Shown one piece after another: positions 27,461-37,298 of a stretch of 64,000 bases of DNA (its first letter is position 1; every line of letters begins with the position of its first letter). This stretch comes from an uncultured Pseudovibrio sp. GTDB taxonomy: Bacteria; Pseudomonadota; Alphaproteobacteria; Rhizobiales; Stappiaceae. The notes under the pieces were generated by a model. The model ran no database searches and was not told the origin of the DNA. It saw only the letters and a list, made by a program, of their open reading frames with translations. A program made the position numbers and the translations under genes. The stretch spans positions 53,842-117,841 of the forward strand of contig CANMBS010000013.1 of NCBI GenBank assembly GCA_947496145.1, in the 5' to 3' direction.

Positions 27461-28458
27461 CAGATCAGCGTCCTGCGTTGCTTTAGGATGAGCCAGAGAA
27501 AGAACGGAGCACCGATGATCGCGGTCAGCACGCCCAGCTTCAAATTGGATTGGGGACCGAAGAGTTTGACTGCAATATCGGCCAATGTGAGAAGGCATGC
27601 ACCCGCAATTGCGCTTGGAACCAGAAGACGTGATGGTTCTGAGCCAACCAGCTTGCGCAACAGGTGCGGGACGATCAGGCCAATGAAGCCAATGGTCCCT
27701 GTTACGGCGGTGACTGCACCCACGCTCGCCGCAGTGCCTAAAATGGCACAAAGGCGCAGGCGGGGAAGTGAAACGCCCATGGTGTGCGCCGTTTCTTCTC
27801 CCAATGAGAGCGCATTAAGCCCCCTGCCCGTTGTCAGCAGCAGGCCCCATCCACACAGGATGAATGGTGCAATTATGTAAAGGTGTTGCATCGATCTGTC
27901 ATTTAATGAGCCAAGCATCCAGAACACGATTTCCATGGCAGCAAATGGGTTCGGAGACAGGTTCAGCGCCAGTGACGTGAGCGCTGTTGCAATGCTGGAG
28001 ATTGCGACCCCTGCCAGAATGAGTGTGAGCGTTTGCCCTCTGCCCCCTGCCAGCAGCGGCAAAAGAAGCGCAGCGATGCCTGCGCCAAGCAAAGCAAAGG
28101 CTGGTAGCGCGAATGGCAGTGATACCGCTAATCCGGTATAAATGGCGATGACGGCTCCAAGGCTGGCGGAAGAACTGACACCAATTAAGCCGGGTTCTGC
28201 CAGCGGGTTTCGCAGTAACCCTTGCAAAACAGCTCCGGAAAGTCCGAGGGTTGCCCCGGTGATGAGGCCCAGAACGGCCCGTGGGACTCTGATTTCCCAA
28301 AGGACGATGGAAACGGGTGTTTGCTCTGATGACAGAGCTGCATCAAGCATCTGCGACAAGGTGAGATCTGCTGCGCCAATCATGAGCGATATGAAGAACA
28401 ACAGAACTGTCAGCAAGCTTAATGCTAAGATTAACAGGGCGTCCGGGTGGTGCTTCAT
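27460..28458 (-). CDS. btuC: Cobalamin ABC importer permease (FecCD family)
   Basis: This 332-residue protein forms the inner-membrane channel, with about ten hydrophobic segments of the FecCD/BtuC fold. WEIRVPRAVLGLITGATLGLSG, GLLRNPLAEPGLIGVSSS-type and the ATPase-contact loop around LGEETAHTMG (residue about 222) are typical; GTIGFIGLIVPHLLRKLVG follows. I use the ATG at 28458, whose ATGA overlaps the btuF stop, and not the in-frame start at 28533 inside btuF. Confidence 0.9.
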   Translation of the reverse strand: MKHHPDALLILALSLLTVLLFFISLMIGAADLTLSQMLDAALSSEQTPVSIVLWEIRVPRAVLGLITGATLGLSGAVLQGLLRNPLAEPGLIGVSSSASLGAVIAIYTGLAVSLPFALPAFALLGAGIAALLLPLLAGGRGQTLTLILAGVAISSIATALTSLALNLSPNPFAAMEIVFWMLGSLNDRSMQHLYIIAPFILCGWGLLLTTGRGLNALSLGEETAHTMGVSLPRLRLCAILGTAASVGAVTAVTGTIGFIGLIVPHLLRKLVGSEPSRLLVPSAIAGACLLTLADIAVKLFGPQSNLKLGVLTAIIGAPFFLWLILKQRRTLI

Positions 28459-29327
28459 TTTGCATCTTCCCCAGCGCTTCTGGCTTGTGCGGAAAGGTTT
28501 GCCAGCGCTTGTGTGACAAATGGAAGGCCGCAAATTGTGTATTTGTCTTCCACCAGCACGCGCCCATTTTTGCCAAGAGTCTGCTTTAAAGCAGGGTGGG
28601 CAAGCAGTTCGAAGGCAAGAGCGGGTTTATCGGAAAATTGCGTACCTTCCACCAGCACCTGAGGATCTTCAAGGATCAGAAGCTCCAGAGGTAGTTTACT
28701 GGTGCCCTTCAGGCCAAGGTTTGTGGCAATGTTATGCAGTCCGGCTGTGTTGATCAGTTCATTGACCAGACTGCCATCCCCCGCAGTGTATCCGTTGGCA
28801 TAATAGGCCCCTGCCCTTGGTTTGATTGCAGGTTGAGCTGCAATGAAAGAGCGAACATCTTCTTCAAATGACGTTGCTATCTGCTCAGCTTTTCTTTCTG
28901 TTCCCAGCACTTTGCCCAGTTTTCTCAATTCACTGGCTATGCCTGCGATGGTTCTTACTGGCGGAACCTGAACGACCTTAATGCCAAGGTCACGCAGCAT
29001 CTGAACACTCGTCTGATTGGTGTAGGTACCTGCAATAACTAGATCAGGGTTCATCAGAAAAATCTCTTCTGCCCCACCGTAGTTGATGGGATAGGCTTTG
29101 GCCTCTTCACTCATAACAGAGAGTCTGGGATCAGATGCCAGCCTTGAGACTGAGATTAACTGGTCTTTTCTACTGAGCAACATGGCGAACTGATCGGTGC
29201 ACAGGTTCATAGATACCACCCGTGCAGGCGCATCGGCCAGAGCGCTTTGTGCGTAAGCGGGCAAAGAGCCGGAGACAAAGGCCAGCAATCCAATCGACTG
29301 CGCGATCTTTTTTATTTTACTTCGCAT
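28455..29327 (-). CDS. btuF: Periplasmic cobalamin-binding protein (BtuF-like)
   Basis: This 290-residue class III binding protein receives B12 from the outer-membrane receptor. It has an N-terminal signal peptide (MRSKIKKIAQSIGLLAFVSG, cleavage near AYAQS) and two lobes joined by a long helix. ARVVSMNLCTDQFAMLL, NPDLVIAGTYTNQTS and VVQVPPVRTIAGI are typical of the PF01497 family. It is translated just before btuC with a 4-nt overlap, and 97 nt after btuB. Confidence 0.88.
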   Translation of the reverse strand: MRSKIKKIAQSIGLLAFVSGSLPAYAQSALADAPARVVSMNLCTDQFAMLLSRKDQLISVSRLASDPRLSVMSEEAKAYPINYGGAEEIFLMNPDLVIAGTYTNQTSVQMLRDLGIKVVQVPPVRTIAGIASELRKLGKVLGTERKAEQIATSFEEDVRSFIAAQPAIKPRAGAYYANGYTAGDGSLVNELINTAGLHNIATNLGLKGTSKLPLELLILEDPQVLVEGTQFSDKPALAFELLAHPALKQTLGKNGRVLVEDKYTICGLPFVTQALANLSAQARSAGEDAK

Positions 29328-29423
29328 AATGACCTTTAACTGGTCCGTCGTTTCGCAATGCCTGAAGGCTGCCCTGTGCCCTGATAAGCACCGCCCGGAC
29401 TGAAATCCGGGCGGTATTCTTAC

Positions 29424-31235
29424 TTAAAATGTCGCACTCAGACCAGCATAAACTGATAGCCCGGGTGTCTGATAATCTCTCGCACGTTCATAATCCTGAT
29501 CAAGCAGGTTTTCACCACGGACATGGAAGCGCAGATTTTCATTATACTGGTAGCTTGCTTTTGCGTTTACCAGAACGAAGTCGTCAAGGTCGCCTTCATC
29601 CTCAACACCTGCAACATAGCTCCCATTGAGGTTAAGGGTCAGAGCCTCAATTGGTTTGTATGTTACCCCCAGATTTACATCATGAAGAGGCACACGACTT
29701 AAGCGTTTTTTGTCCGGTCCAACGGCCCAAGTGTATGTGTAGGCACCATTGAAGCTTAAGTTATCTAAAACGTCCCAGTTTGCGGAAAGCTCAGCACCCT
29801 GACTTCTGGAGAGACCTTTAACCTGCGCAAAGTTACCTCCTGCAAATCCGATTAAGTCTTCCGTCAAGATATGGAAGTAGGTTGCACCAAAGCGCAGTTT
29901 ACCATCTATGAAATCCTGATCGATACCAGCATCAAAGCTCAGGCTTGTCTCAGGCTTCAGATCTGAGTTGCCCCATTTTCCAAAAAGCTCATTCAGCGAC
30001 GGTGCGCGGAAGCCATTACCAAAACTTGAACGAAGGCGCGTACTCTCCAAAATCTGATAGGATGTGCTGGCCCGACCCGACCAATAGTTTCCAAAACGTG
30101 AGTGGTGATCAAAACGCGATGATACAGAAAAGTTCAAGTCTTCGGATGCTTCGATCATCGCATCCACAAAGCCGCCAAAAATCTGACCTTTGCCATAATC
30201 TGAATAGTCTTCATGCACCCAGTCACCACCAAAGTTGATAGTCAGCGTATCTGTAGCCTCATATGTATTGAGAAGATCAAATTTGTACCGCATGCCCTTG
30301 AAAGTAGCAGGCCGATCATCTTTATTTTTTCTGGTGACATGAGCAAGCTGGACTGAGGTATCAGTTGTTAACCTGGTATCAAGCCAAGTGAAATTTGCTC
30401 CCAACTTTCCAGAATACTGCCTGAATTCACCTGTGTGATGGGCATTAGGGTCAGCGGAAGCATCATATTCACCATGTGCATCTGTACCGCGACCAGCAAA
30501 ATACAAGTTCAGGTCCTGCGTGACATCATAAGAGCCTTTGGCTGAAATTGTAGTGTTGTCGTAGCTGTCGTCATCAGCCTCTCTTCCGTCGGGTTTAACT
30601 GCGCTAAAGCCATCACTATGGAAACGCTGAATATTTACTGCAAGATCGGCTGTCTCTGAAGCTGCTTTAAAGCCATAGGAGGCGTTGGCCGTTCCATAAC
30701 TGCCGCCTTCGGCTGTCAGGTTATGTTGAACTGTGCCCGGTTCTGCACGTTTTGTGATGATGTTAATGACACCACCAATTGCCTGCCCACCGTAAAGCGC
30801 ACTTTGAGAACCTTTTAAGATTTCAATCCGTTCGACATCAGCAAGCATCATATGTTCAAGTCGCGCTTGCACCCGCAAACCACTTGGGTCAGCGATGTCG
30901 ATTCCATCTACAAGTACCTTGATGTACTGGCCTTTCAGACCACGCATCCAAAGGGTTGTTGCTCTACCTGCACCGCCGTTTCGCGAATAAGAGATGCCCG
31001 GAAGTTTTGAAAGGTATTCGGTGACGAAGCTGGCACCGTCGTTTTTCAGGTCTTCTTCTGTTATTACGTGTGTCGTGGAGCCGACCTTGCCTGCTTCAGT
31101 TTCTGAGCGGTTGGCAATCACGATGATTTCGTCAAGGCTTATTTCGCTTGCAACGGTTGAAACCGGTAAGAGAAAAAGGGCAGTGAGAGCAACGCCGGAT
31201 TTAAGTGTTGCTACGCTCAAAAGTGTGTTGGGCAC
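29424..31235 (-). CDS. btuB: TonB-dependent outer-membrane cobalamin receptor
   Basis: This 603-residue outer-membrane receptor imports B12 using TonB energy. It has a signal peptide (cleavage near TVASE), a TonB box EIIVIANRSE, a plug domain with LPGISYSRNG and LKGSQSALYGGQAIGGVINI, and a 22-strand barrel ending in the terminal phenylalanine YAGLSATF. Barrel segments such as SSFGNGFRAPSLNELFG and FHVRGENLLDQDYE are BtuB-like. It is the first gene after the cobalamin riboswitch, so the whole btuB-F-C-D set should be shut off by excess B12. Confidence 0.93.
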   Translation of the reverse strand: MPNTLLSVATLKSGVALTALFLLPVSTVASEISLDEIIVIANRSETEAGKVGSTTHVITEEDLKNDGASFVTEYLSKLPGISYSRNGGAGRATTLWMRGLKGQYIKVLVDGIDIADPSGLRVQARLEHMMLADVERIEILKGSQSALYGGQAIGGVINIITKRAEPGTVQHNLTAEGGSYGTANASYGFKAASETADLAVNIQRFHSDGFSAVKPDGREADDDSYDNTTISAKGSYDVTQDLNLYFAGRGTDAHGEYDASADPNAHHTGEFRQYSGKLGANFTWLDTRLTTDTSVQLAHVTRKNKDDRPATFKGMRYKFDLLNTYEATDTLTINFGGDWVHEDYSDYGKGQIFGGFVDAMIEASEDLNFSVSSRFDHHSRFGNYWSGRASTSYQILESTRLRSSFGNGFRAPSLNELFGKWGNSDLKPETSLSFDAGIDQDFIDGKLRFGATYFHILTEDLIGFAGGNFAQVKGLSRSQGAELSANWDVLDNLSFNGAYTYTWAVGPDKKRLSRVPLHDVNLGVTYKPIEALTLNLNGSYVAGVEDEGDLDDFVLVNAKASYQYNENLRFHVRGENLLDQDYERARDYQTPGLSVYAGLSATF

Positions 31236-31404
31236 AAATTTAGTCCATCATTCACAGCAGGTTAGCCTGCTACGTTGTTTTCTTATTCTGCGCATTAAAG
31301 AGGAATGACTCTGTTGTTTGAAACAAAGCTAGGGTCCATGCCTGTTCAAGTGCACTGTGAATGTCACCTGAACGGAGTACCGCCCCTTAGCACGCCCCGT
31401 GCTT

Positions 31405-31612
31405 TGGGTGAGTGACTGTGTCTGGCAGGTCTCCTGGCTTGCGTGTCGTCGCTTTTGCTTCGCCTTCCCAACTCTGATTTAAACATCATTGCCAGTGGCA
31501 TATATGAGCAAAAGCTCTGCGCTTACAGTTGCGGGGGCAGCCACGGCTTCTTTCAGACTATGCTTGTCCCTTAAGACTGGCACAAACATTGACCTGACCG
31601 TGTTCCCTTTTA
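31405..31612 (-). promoter_or_regulatory. Cobalamin (AdoCbl) riboswitch
   Basis: Reading the minus strand from about 31612, the conserved parts of the cobalamin riboswitch appear in order: AAAGGGAACACGGT, then GTGGCTGCCCCCGCAACTGT and AAGCGC, then GCCACTGGCA, and finally the B12 box AAGCCAGGAGACCTGCC at 31440-31424. It sits 170 nt upstream of btuB in the same orientation. The region between it and btuB contains a stem AGCACG-GGG-CGTGCT (about 31401-31387) that could be part of the expression platform; no U-run follows, so control may act on translation or through Rho. Outer boundaries are approximate. Confidence 0.93.
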
Positions 31613-31741
31613 TTTCTATCTCAACAGATACAAATACCAAACACGATTTCATTGACCATATTTAATAATGACCCGTCAACTACCTGTCTGGCCCAGTGGC
31701 GAGATTTCGACAACTTGCCACCTCAGCAGATTTCACTTTTG

Positions 31742-32635
31742 CTAAGTCATGAAAATCATGGCGCAGCCCATAATCACCAGCAATGCTCCAATCCATGCGC
31801 CAATTGCAGGAAATTCTCTGGTTTGCCACCACAGAACCGGCAGCATCATTGCAGGGCTGGTTGCCGATAACGTGGAGATAATGCCAACTTCACCACCACT
31901 TAATGCAAATAAAATAAGCGTCATGCCCAAACCCATTCCGAGCATACCGGAGACAGAGGCCAGCGCGATGATGCCTTTGGTGACAGGATTAGCCAGACGA
32001 AACGGTCTGCCTGGCAGAAAGAACAGAGCAAGAAGCCCAACAGCGGCAATCGTGCAGCGCATCAGAGAGATGGCAACAGGGTCTGCACCACTGGCCATGA
32101 CTGGCCGGATAATAATGGAACCAACAGATTGAGATAATGCAGCCAAGGTGCCGAATAAGATGCCAATCGCAACAGGGCCTCTGATAGCTTCCCACTTGTG
32201 CAACTGGTCTTTTCGCTTCCCAAAGGCAATGGACAGAATAACGCCAGCAAGCACGCTCAAAATTCCTAAAACGGACTGAAACGTGAGATCTTCAGAAAGA
32301 AACAGCCACCCTAAAAGAGCTGAGATGGGTGCATTCATGGAAAACAGAATTGCCGTGCGGCGTGGCCCCATGCGGTTAAGCGTGAGGAACAGTAATGTGT
32401 CCCCCATAAAAATTCCAATGAACCCGCTTAAAAATATGAGGGCTCCATGATCTGCATCCACTGTAGCCCATACGCCTGTGGCAAAGACGTATGCACCCAA
32501 AAACATCACAACAACCCACATGCGCATGCAGTTGAAACCGATGGCACCCAGATGCGCAGCAGGCTTTGCAGAAATAAGACCGCCCACGGCCCAGGACGCA
32601 GCTGCACCCAGCGCGGCAATTTCGAATAAAAACAT
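31742..32635 (-). CDS. EamA/DMT-family transporter
   Basis: This 297-residue inner-membrane protein has ten hydrophobic segments in two EamA halves of five, the layout of drug/metabolite exporters. WAVGGLISAKPAAHLGAIGFN lies in the first half and GMGLGMTLILFALSGGEVG in the second. Substrates of this superfamily vary (amino acids, metabolites, pyridine compounds) and cannot be predicted. It ends 130 nt before the riboswitch start and is divergent from fhs across 342 nt. Confidence 0.85.
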   Translation of the reverse strand: MFLFEIAALGAAASWAVGGLISAKPAAHLGAIGFNCMRMWVVVMFLGAYVFATGVWATVDADHGALIFLSGFIGIFMGDTLLFLTLNRMGPRRTAILFSMNAPISALLGWLFLSEDLTFQSVLGILSVLAGVILSIAFGKRKDQLHKWEAIRGPVAIGILFGTLAALSQSVGSIIIRPVMASGADPVAISLMRCTIAAVGLLALFFLPGRPFRLANPVTKGIIALASVSGMLGMGLGMTLILFALSGGEVGIISTLSATSPAMMLPVLWWQTREFPAIGAWIGALLVIMGCAMIFMT

Positions 32636-32831
32636 GGGATAACCTTAGTGATGAAACTACGGCAGCGGCGTAGAGAATTGCGAAAACCCAACCAGCACTA
32701 AAGCTCTTGGTTTCAAGGTGCAAGCGCAGTTTTGTCACATGACACTGCGACTAACAACAATCGCTCAATCACCTTGATTTGCCCGCGTGATTTTACCTGC
32801 GCAGTAATATGGAAAATCAAGTAGAAATGAC

Positions 32832-32859
32832 AGGAGGTGAGTGAGAGCATCTGCCTCCT
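32832..32859 (+). other. Perfect anti-SD match inside a stem-loop in the fhs leader
   Basis: AGGAGGTGA at 32832-32840 is a full 9-base complement of the 3' end of 16S rRNA, but no suitable start codon follows at normal spacing; GTGs at 32837 and 32841 are too close. AGGAGG also pairs with CCTCCT at about 32854-32859. It is about 140 nt before the fhs ATG. The 342-nt gap (32636-32977) otherwise shows only a small hairpin and no gene. Confidence 0.35.
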
Positions 32860-32977
32860 TGCAAGCTTGAACATTTTATTCGCATTGGGTAGAGGTTCAG
32901 TGCGCAGACCCTATTTCTGCCTGTCTGATCTTTTGTCATCGGCTTTTTGTTTACCAGTTGAAGTTTGGAGATTTTCC

Positions 32978-34645
32978 ATGAAAGATATTGAAATTGCTCG
33001 CGCGGCGAACATGCAACCTATTGCGCGTATTGCTCAAGATCTGGGGATCCCGGAAGCTGCGGTTGAGCCTTATGGCCGGTACAAGGCGAAGATCAACCTT
33101 GATGAAATGCCGGAGCTGAGTAAAGCAGAAAACGGCAAGCTCATTTTAGTCACGGCTGTTTCGCCAACCCCGGCAGGTGAAGGTAAAACAACCACCACTG
33201 TTGGTCTGGGTGATGCGCTCAATCATATCGGGCTGAAGGCAACAATTTGCCTGCGCGAACCATCTCTTGGGCCTTGCTTTGGCATGAAAGGCGGCGCAGC
33301 AGGCGGCGGATATGCGCAAGTGGTGCCGATGGAAGAGATCAACCTGCATTTCACGGGTGATCTGCACGCGATCTCAACAGCACATAATTTGCTCGCTGCC
33401 ATGATTGATAATCACATTTACTGGGGCAATGAAGAGGATATCGATCAGCGGCGCATTGTGTGGCGACGGGTGGTGGATATCAACGATCGTGCTTTGCGCT
33501 CTATCACCACAGGTCTTGGGGGTGTGAGCAACGGTTTCCCGAGTGAATCAGGTTATGACATCACTGTCGCTTCTGAAGTGATGGCGGTTCTTTGTCTTTC
33601 TGAGAGCCTTGAAGATCTTCAGGAGCGGCTGGGCCGCCTGTTGATTGGCTACCGGAAGGACAAAACACCAGTCTATTGCCGGGATATCAAAGCAGACGGA
33701 GCAATGACCGTTTTGCTGAAAGATGCATTCAGACCAAATCTGGTTCAGACGCTGGAAAATAACCCTGCGTTCATCCATGGCGGTCCCTTTGCTAACATCG
33801 CGCATGGCTGCAACTCTGTTATTGCCACCAAGACAGCGCTGCGGCTTTCCGATTATGTAGTAACAGAAGCTGGCTTTGGTGCAGACCTTGGGGCCGAAAA
33901 GTTCTTTAACATCAAATGCCGTCAGGCTGGCTTATCACCAGACGCTGTTGTTGTGGTGGCGACTGTGCGTGCATTGAAAATGCATGGCGATGTTCCTAAA
34001 ACCGAGTTAAACGTGGAGAACGTTTCTGCGCTTGAAAAAGGCATGAGCAATCTGGAGCGTCATGTAACGAACTGTCAGGGTTATGGCGTCCCGGTGATCG
34101 TTGCAATTAATCGATATGGGCCTGACACGGATCAGGAACTTGCGGTTATTACATCAAGGATGGCCGAACTTGGTGTAAAAGCAGTTACCTGCACGCATTG
34201 GGCAGATGGTTCAAAAGGAACTGAGCAACTGGCCTATTCTGTCTCTGAGATTTTGCAGAGTGCTCAGTCCGACTTCAAGCACCTTTACGAGGATGATCTT
34301 GAGCTTTGGAAGAAGATCAAACGGATTTGTAAGCAGGTTTATGGAGCTTCCACGGTTACCTGCGATCAGTCTGTACGTGACCAGCTTAAATCCTATGAGG
34401 ATCAGGGATACGGCCACCTATCCGTTTGCATGGCAAAGACGCCTTACTCCTTCTCAACGGACCCTTCCCTTCTTGGCGCGCCATCTGACTACAGCATACA
34501 TGTGCGTGCTGTTCGTCTGTCTGCCGGAGCAGGTTTCATCGTTGCTTTGACTGGTGACATTATGGTGATGCCCGGGCTACCGCGTCACCCGGCAGCAGAA
34601 CACATCGGCCTGGATGAAAGCGGTCAGGTTGAGGGATTGTTTTAG
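32978..34645 (+). CDS. fhs: Formate--tetrahydrofolate ligase
   Basis: Fhs couples formate to tetrahydrofolate with ATP, giving 10-formyl-THF for purine synthesis and one-carbon metabolism. From the ATG at 32978 (GGAG 7 nt upstream) the protein is 555 residues, the normal family size; the open frame extends to 32837 but adds unlike sequence. It has the ATP loop [15 protein letters not shown] at about residue 62, [34 protein letters not shown] and the C-terminal [10 protein letters not shown]. Its stop codon overlaps by 4 nt that of the convergent polysaccharide lyase gene. Confidence 0.96.
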   Translation: MKDIEIARAANMQPIARIAQDLGIPEAAVEPYGRYKAKINLDEMPELSKAENGKLILVTAVSPTPAGEGKTTTTVGLGDALNHIGLKATICLREPSLGPCFGMKGGAAGGGYAQVVPMEEINLHFTGDLHAISTAHNLLAAMIDNHIYWGNEEDIDQRRIVWRRVVDINDRALRSITTGLGGVSNGFPSESGYDITVASEVMAVLCLSESLEDLQERLGRLLIGYRKDKTPVYCRDIKADGAMTVLLKDAFRPNLVQTLENNPAFIHGGPFANIAHGCNSVIATKTALRLSDYVVTEAGFGADLGAEKFFNIKCRQAGLSPDAVVVVATVRALKMHGDVPKTELNVENVSALEKGMSNLERHVTNCQGYGVPVIVAINRYGPDTDQELAVITSRMAELGVKAVTCTHWADGSKGTEQLAYSVSEILQSAQSDFKHLYEDDLELWKKIKRICKQVYGASTVTCDQSVRDQLKSYEDQGYGHLSVCMAKTPYSFSTDPSLLGAPSDYSIHVRAVRLSAGAGFIVALTGDIMVMPGLPRHPAAEHIGLDESGQVEGLF

Positions 34646-35766
34646 TCCACATCTGAGCGATGCGGTCCTCTGCGAAAGCGATCAAAATACACGGTTGACT
34701 GCAAATCATCCCGGTCATAATCGCGGTAATGCCCGAACTTGAAGTATTGGGTATTACCTGCAAACTCGTCGTTCCCGATATATCCGGTGACACGGGCAAT
34801 AAACTTGCCGTTGGCCCAGATTTCAATCACTCCCATCCCTTCTCTACTGCCTTTAACCCGGTAGCGCATATCCACCCAGTCAAGTGTCGGGTCCGGCAAT
34901 ATGGGATTTTCTGAGAGCTCTATCTTGATGCCGGGATAATCCATGTAGGTTTGCGGGTCGACGAGAAACGGGAACTTAGAGGTATCTTGTGTCTCAATAG
35001 CTTTTTTCAGCTCAGCAATGGTCAGACCACTGCCCAAAAACTCATCGGATGTTCGCTCTGCATCACTTTTGTTACGAAACCCCTGTCTGTCCAAACTAAG
35101 CATTTGCTGCAATTCTCGTGAAAACCCGCCAAAGTCCTGCTGATAACTGCCCTCAGCCTGCGCGACCAGTTTGCGTATTTTGTTGTGCTGTACGGTTATG
35201 TGAAAGACGCCATTATCGAAGCGTTGGGCAAGAAACGGGCTACCACCGGAATCTTCCTTCCACTGACCGATAACCCAGCGCGTCGAACCAACAGGCCATA
35301 CTGTCCCGTCAATTCGGAAACTAAAGGAATACCAGACTTCGTCGCCGAACTTGCAACGTTTCTGGTGTGCAATCCAGAGTTCGTTCTTCAGGTTGCCTTC
35401 TGAGTCCAGCTCGTCATCCCCAAAGACTGTGATGGCAAGAGCGTGCCCGCCTTCTCTGACCACATCGCTTTCGATCTGGAAATTCTCAGGCTTGTTCATT
35501 CGGTGAACATCCCAGTTTTTAGAGCTTGGGTACTCATCAAAATCATCAATGATCACAGCACAATTTGTTTGTTGCTGCATCTGGTCAATGTGCAAGCTGC
35601 CATCTTGCGCAGGTGTGACGATCACATCTTCCTTATATGAACCGGAAGGTTTTTTGACTGGTGTGAGATCATTGCCTTTGACTGATGTGATGCTCAAAAG
35701 CAGCATGAACACAGCCGTGATGAAAAAGTTCTTTTTAAAGGAGGCGCAAAAAAACGGAGCCAGCAT
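34642..35766 (-). CDS. Secreted polysaccharide lyase (heparin-lyase-like fold)
   Basis: This 374-residue protein probably cleaves an acidic polysaccharide outside the cytoplasm. I start it at the ATG of 35766, which follows GTGGGAG by 5 nt and yields a signal peptide (cleavage near SVKGND); an in-frame ATG at 35808 is possible. The body has the beta-jelly-roll pattern of the PF14099-type polysaccharide lyases: [50 protein letters not shown] and YFKFGHYRD. Substrate (glycosaminoglycan, alginate or glucuronan-like) cannot be told. There are no neighbouring carbohydrate genes, so it is not part of a utilisation locus. Confidence 0.78.
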   Translation of the reverse strand: MLAPFFCASFKKNFFITAVFMLLLSITSVKGNDLTPVKKPSGSYKEDVIVTPAQDGSLHIDQMQQQTNCAVIIDDFDEYPSSKNWDVHRMNKPENFQIESDVVREGGHALAITVFGDDELDSEGNLKNELWIAHQKRCKFGDEVWYSFSFRIDGTVWPVGSTRWVIGQWKEDSGGSPFLAQRFDNGVFHITVQHNKIRKLVAQAEGSYQQDFGGFSRELQQMLSLDRQGFRNKSDAERTSDEFLGSGLTIAELKKAIETQDTSKFPFLVDPQTYMDYPGIKIELSENPILPDPTLDWVDMRYRVKGSREGMGVIEIWANGKFIARVTGYIGNDEFAGNTQYFKFGHYRDYDRDDLQSTVYFDRFRRGPHRSDVD

Positions 35767-35880
35767 TTTATCTCCCACTTCAATGCAGGATAAAGCAAAC
35801 ACCTTCATACCCTAGTGAAGATTTATTGCTGTGCTCAAAAAAGAGCTGCCGGATTTTTCAAATGATTTGATGAAAAAGCT

Positions 35881-36414
35881 TTACAACACTGATGTGTAGA
35901 TATTGTTTTCTGCTTCCTCCTGCGTCATTTCAACCACTTGCCGGGAGAGCGAGTAGGAGAACCCTGCCCGGATGAGGCTTCCCAGCTCTTTCTCACGGCG
36001 CTCTTCTTTGGGCTTTGTGCGCCATGGTCCCAAACGCCTGCGTTTGGCGAAGGCGAGTGCAGCGCGTTCCTCATCGTGGTCTTCATCTTCGAAGGCTGTT
36101 TCGATATCCTGTCCTGAGACACCTTTTACACTCAGCTCCTGTCTTATCCTGTTTCCGGACTTTCCTTTGGTAACTCCCGCTCTGATTTTGCTTTGTGCGA
36201 AACGTAAATCATCTACGAATTTATGTTCCCGGCAAAAACTAAGTACAGGGTCAATGAACTCATAATGCTGATCGGGTTCTTCTCCAGCCTCTCTGGAGAG
36301 CTTATCAATTTTGCGCTTCAAGATGCGGCGTAGACTTTCCTCCGAAGCGCTGTATCTGTTGAGATAATGCAGTGCGGCGCGGCGAAGGTATTCTTCAGAA
36401 ACCTTTCTGCTCAA
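35881..36414 (-). CDS. recX: RecX-family regulator of RecA
   Basis: RecX proteins bind RecA filaments and limit recombination activity. The protein is about 177 residues of mostly charged helices with three RecX repeats: YLRRAALHYLNRYSASEESLRR, then DLRFAQSKIRAGVTKGKSGNRI, then the C-terminal RAGFSYSLSRQVVEMT. I place the start at the TTG of 36414 because AGGAG lies 8 nt upstream; the open frame reaches another TTG at 36432. recA is not adjacent, which is common for alphaproteobacteria. Confidence 0.8.
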   Translation of the reverse strand: MSRKVSEEYLRRAALHYLNRYSASEESLRRILKRKIDKLSREAGEEPDQHYEFIDPVLSFCREHKFVDDLRFAQSKIRAGVTKGKSGNRIRQELSVKGVSGQDIETAFEDEDHDEERAALAFAKRRRLGPWRTKPKEERREKELGSLIRAGFSYSLSRQVVEMTQEEAENNIYTSVL

Positions 36415-36485
36415 GAGGCAAACTCCTGTCAAAGCAATCCTTAGTCTTCAGGAGTTCAGGACCTACTTTAAAAACGCTGGAAGAG

Positions 36486-37298
36486 TTAGCCAACAAACGC
36501 GCGTTCAACAACAAAATCTGCCGGGTGGTTATTTGCTCCTTCTTCAAACCCACGCTTTTCCAACAGCGACTTCGTGTCTGCAATCATATGCATGGAACCG
36601 CAAATCATGGCCCGATCTTCTGCCGGATCAAGCGCTGGCAATGAAAGGTCTGAAAACAGCTTTCCGCTCTCAATCAGATGCGTGATACGTCCTTCACGGG
36701 TAAAGCTCTCTCGGGTAACTGAGTTGTAAAGATGAAGCTTACCTGCGGCAACCTCCCCGATTAGCGGGTCCTGAGAGATATCAGCAACCAGTTCCTCACC
36801 ATATTGCAGCTCTGCAATTTCACGGGTGGTGTGTGTCAGGATGACTTCCTCAAACTTTTCATAGGTCTCCGGATCCCGGATGAGGCTGGCGAATGGGGCA
36901 ATCCCGGTTCCGGAAGAGAACATGTAAAGTCGTTTGGCGGGTGAAAGAGCATCCAGAACCAGTGTGCCGGTTGATTTCTTCTTTAATAGAATATGGTCGC
37001 CTACCCGTATTTTCTGAAGGTGCTGTGTGAGCGGACCATCGGGAACCTTAATGGAGAAAAACTCCAGCTCCTCGTCCCAGGCAGGGCTGGCCATGGAATA
37101 AGCTCTGAAAAGTGGCTTACCGTCAAGCATCAATCCGATCATGACGAACTCGCCTGACCGGAAACGAAAGCTTGCAGGGCGTGTGATCTTAAACCGGAAC
37201 AGACGATCTGTGAAATGTGTCACCTCCGTCACTGTTTCTACAAAGACGTTTGCCGGAAGCGCATTTTCCAATCCCGCACCCTTTATGATCTGGTTCAT
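36486..37298 (-). CDS. fpr: Ferredoxin/flavodoxin--NADP+ reductase
   Basis: This 270-residue FAD enzyme transfers electrons between NADPH and ferredoxin or flavodoxin, often in oxidative-stress defence. It has the FAD-binding RAYSMASP (about residue 65), FFSIKVPDGPLTQHLQ, the NADP-binding SSGTGIAPFASLIRDPE (about 127), AMICGSMHMIADTK, and the C-terminal VERAFVG typical of bacterial subclass I reductases. It stands alone, with recX 71 nt downstream in the same direction. Confidence 0.93.
   Translation of the reverse strand: MNQIIKGAGLENALPANVFVETVTEVTHFTDRLFRFKITRPASFRFRSGEFVMIGLMLDGKPLFRAYSMASPAWDEELEFFSIKVPDGPLTQHLQKIRVGDHILLKKKSTGTLVLDALSPAKRLYMFSSGTGIAPFASLIRDPETYEKFEEVILTHTTREIAELQYGEELVADISQDPLIGEVAAGKLHLYNSVTRESFTREGRITHLIESGKLFSDLSLPALDPAEDRAMICGSMHMIADTKSLLEKRGFEEGANNHPADFVVERAFVG

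Noticed and set aside
27461..27751. N-terminal extension of the BtuD frame
   Set aside because: The extra 97 codons lie inside btuC in another frame; the ATG at 27460 overlapping the btuC stop is the normal start.
32837..32977. N-terminal extension of Fhs from a GTG
   Set aside because: The GTG touches the AGGAG sequence with no spacing and the added residues do not resemble the family; the ATG at 32978 gives the standard length.
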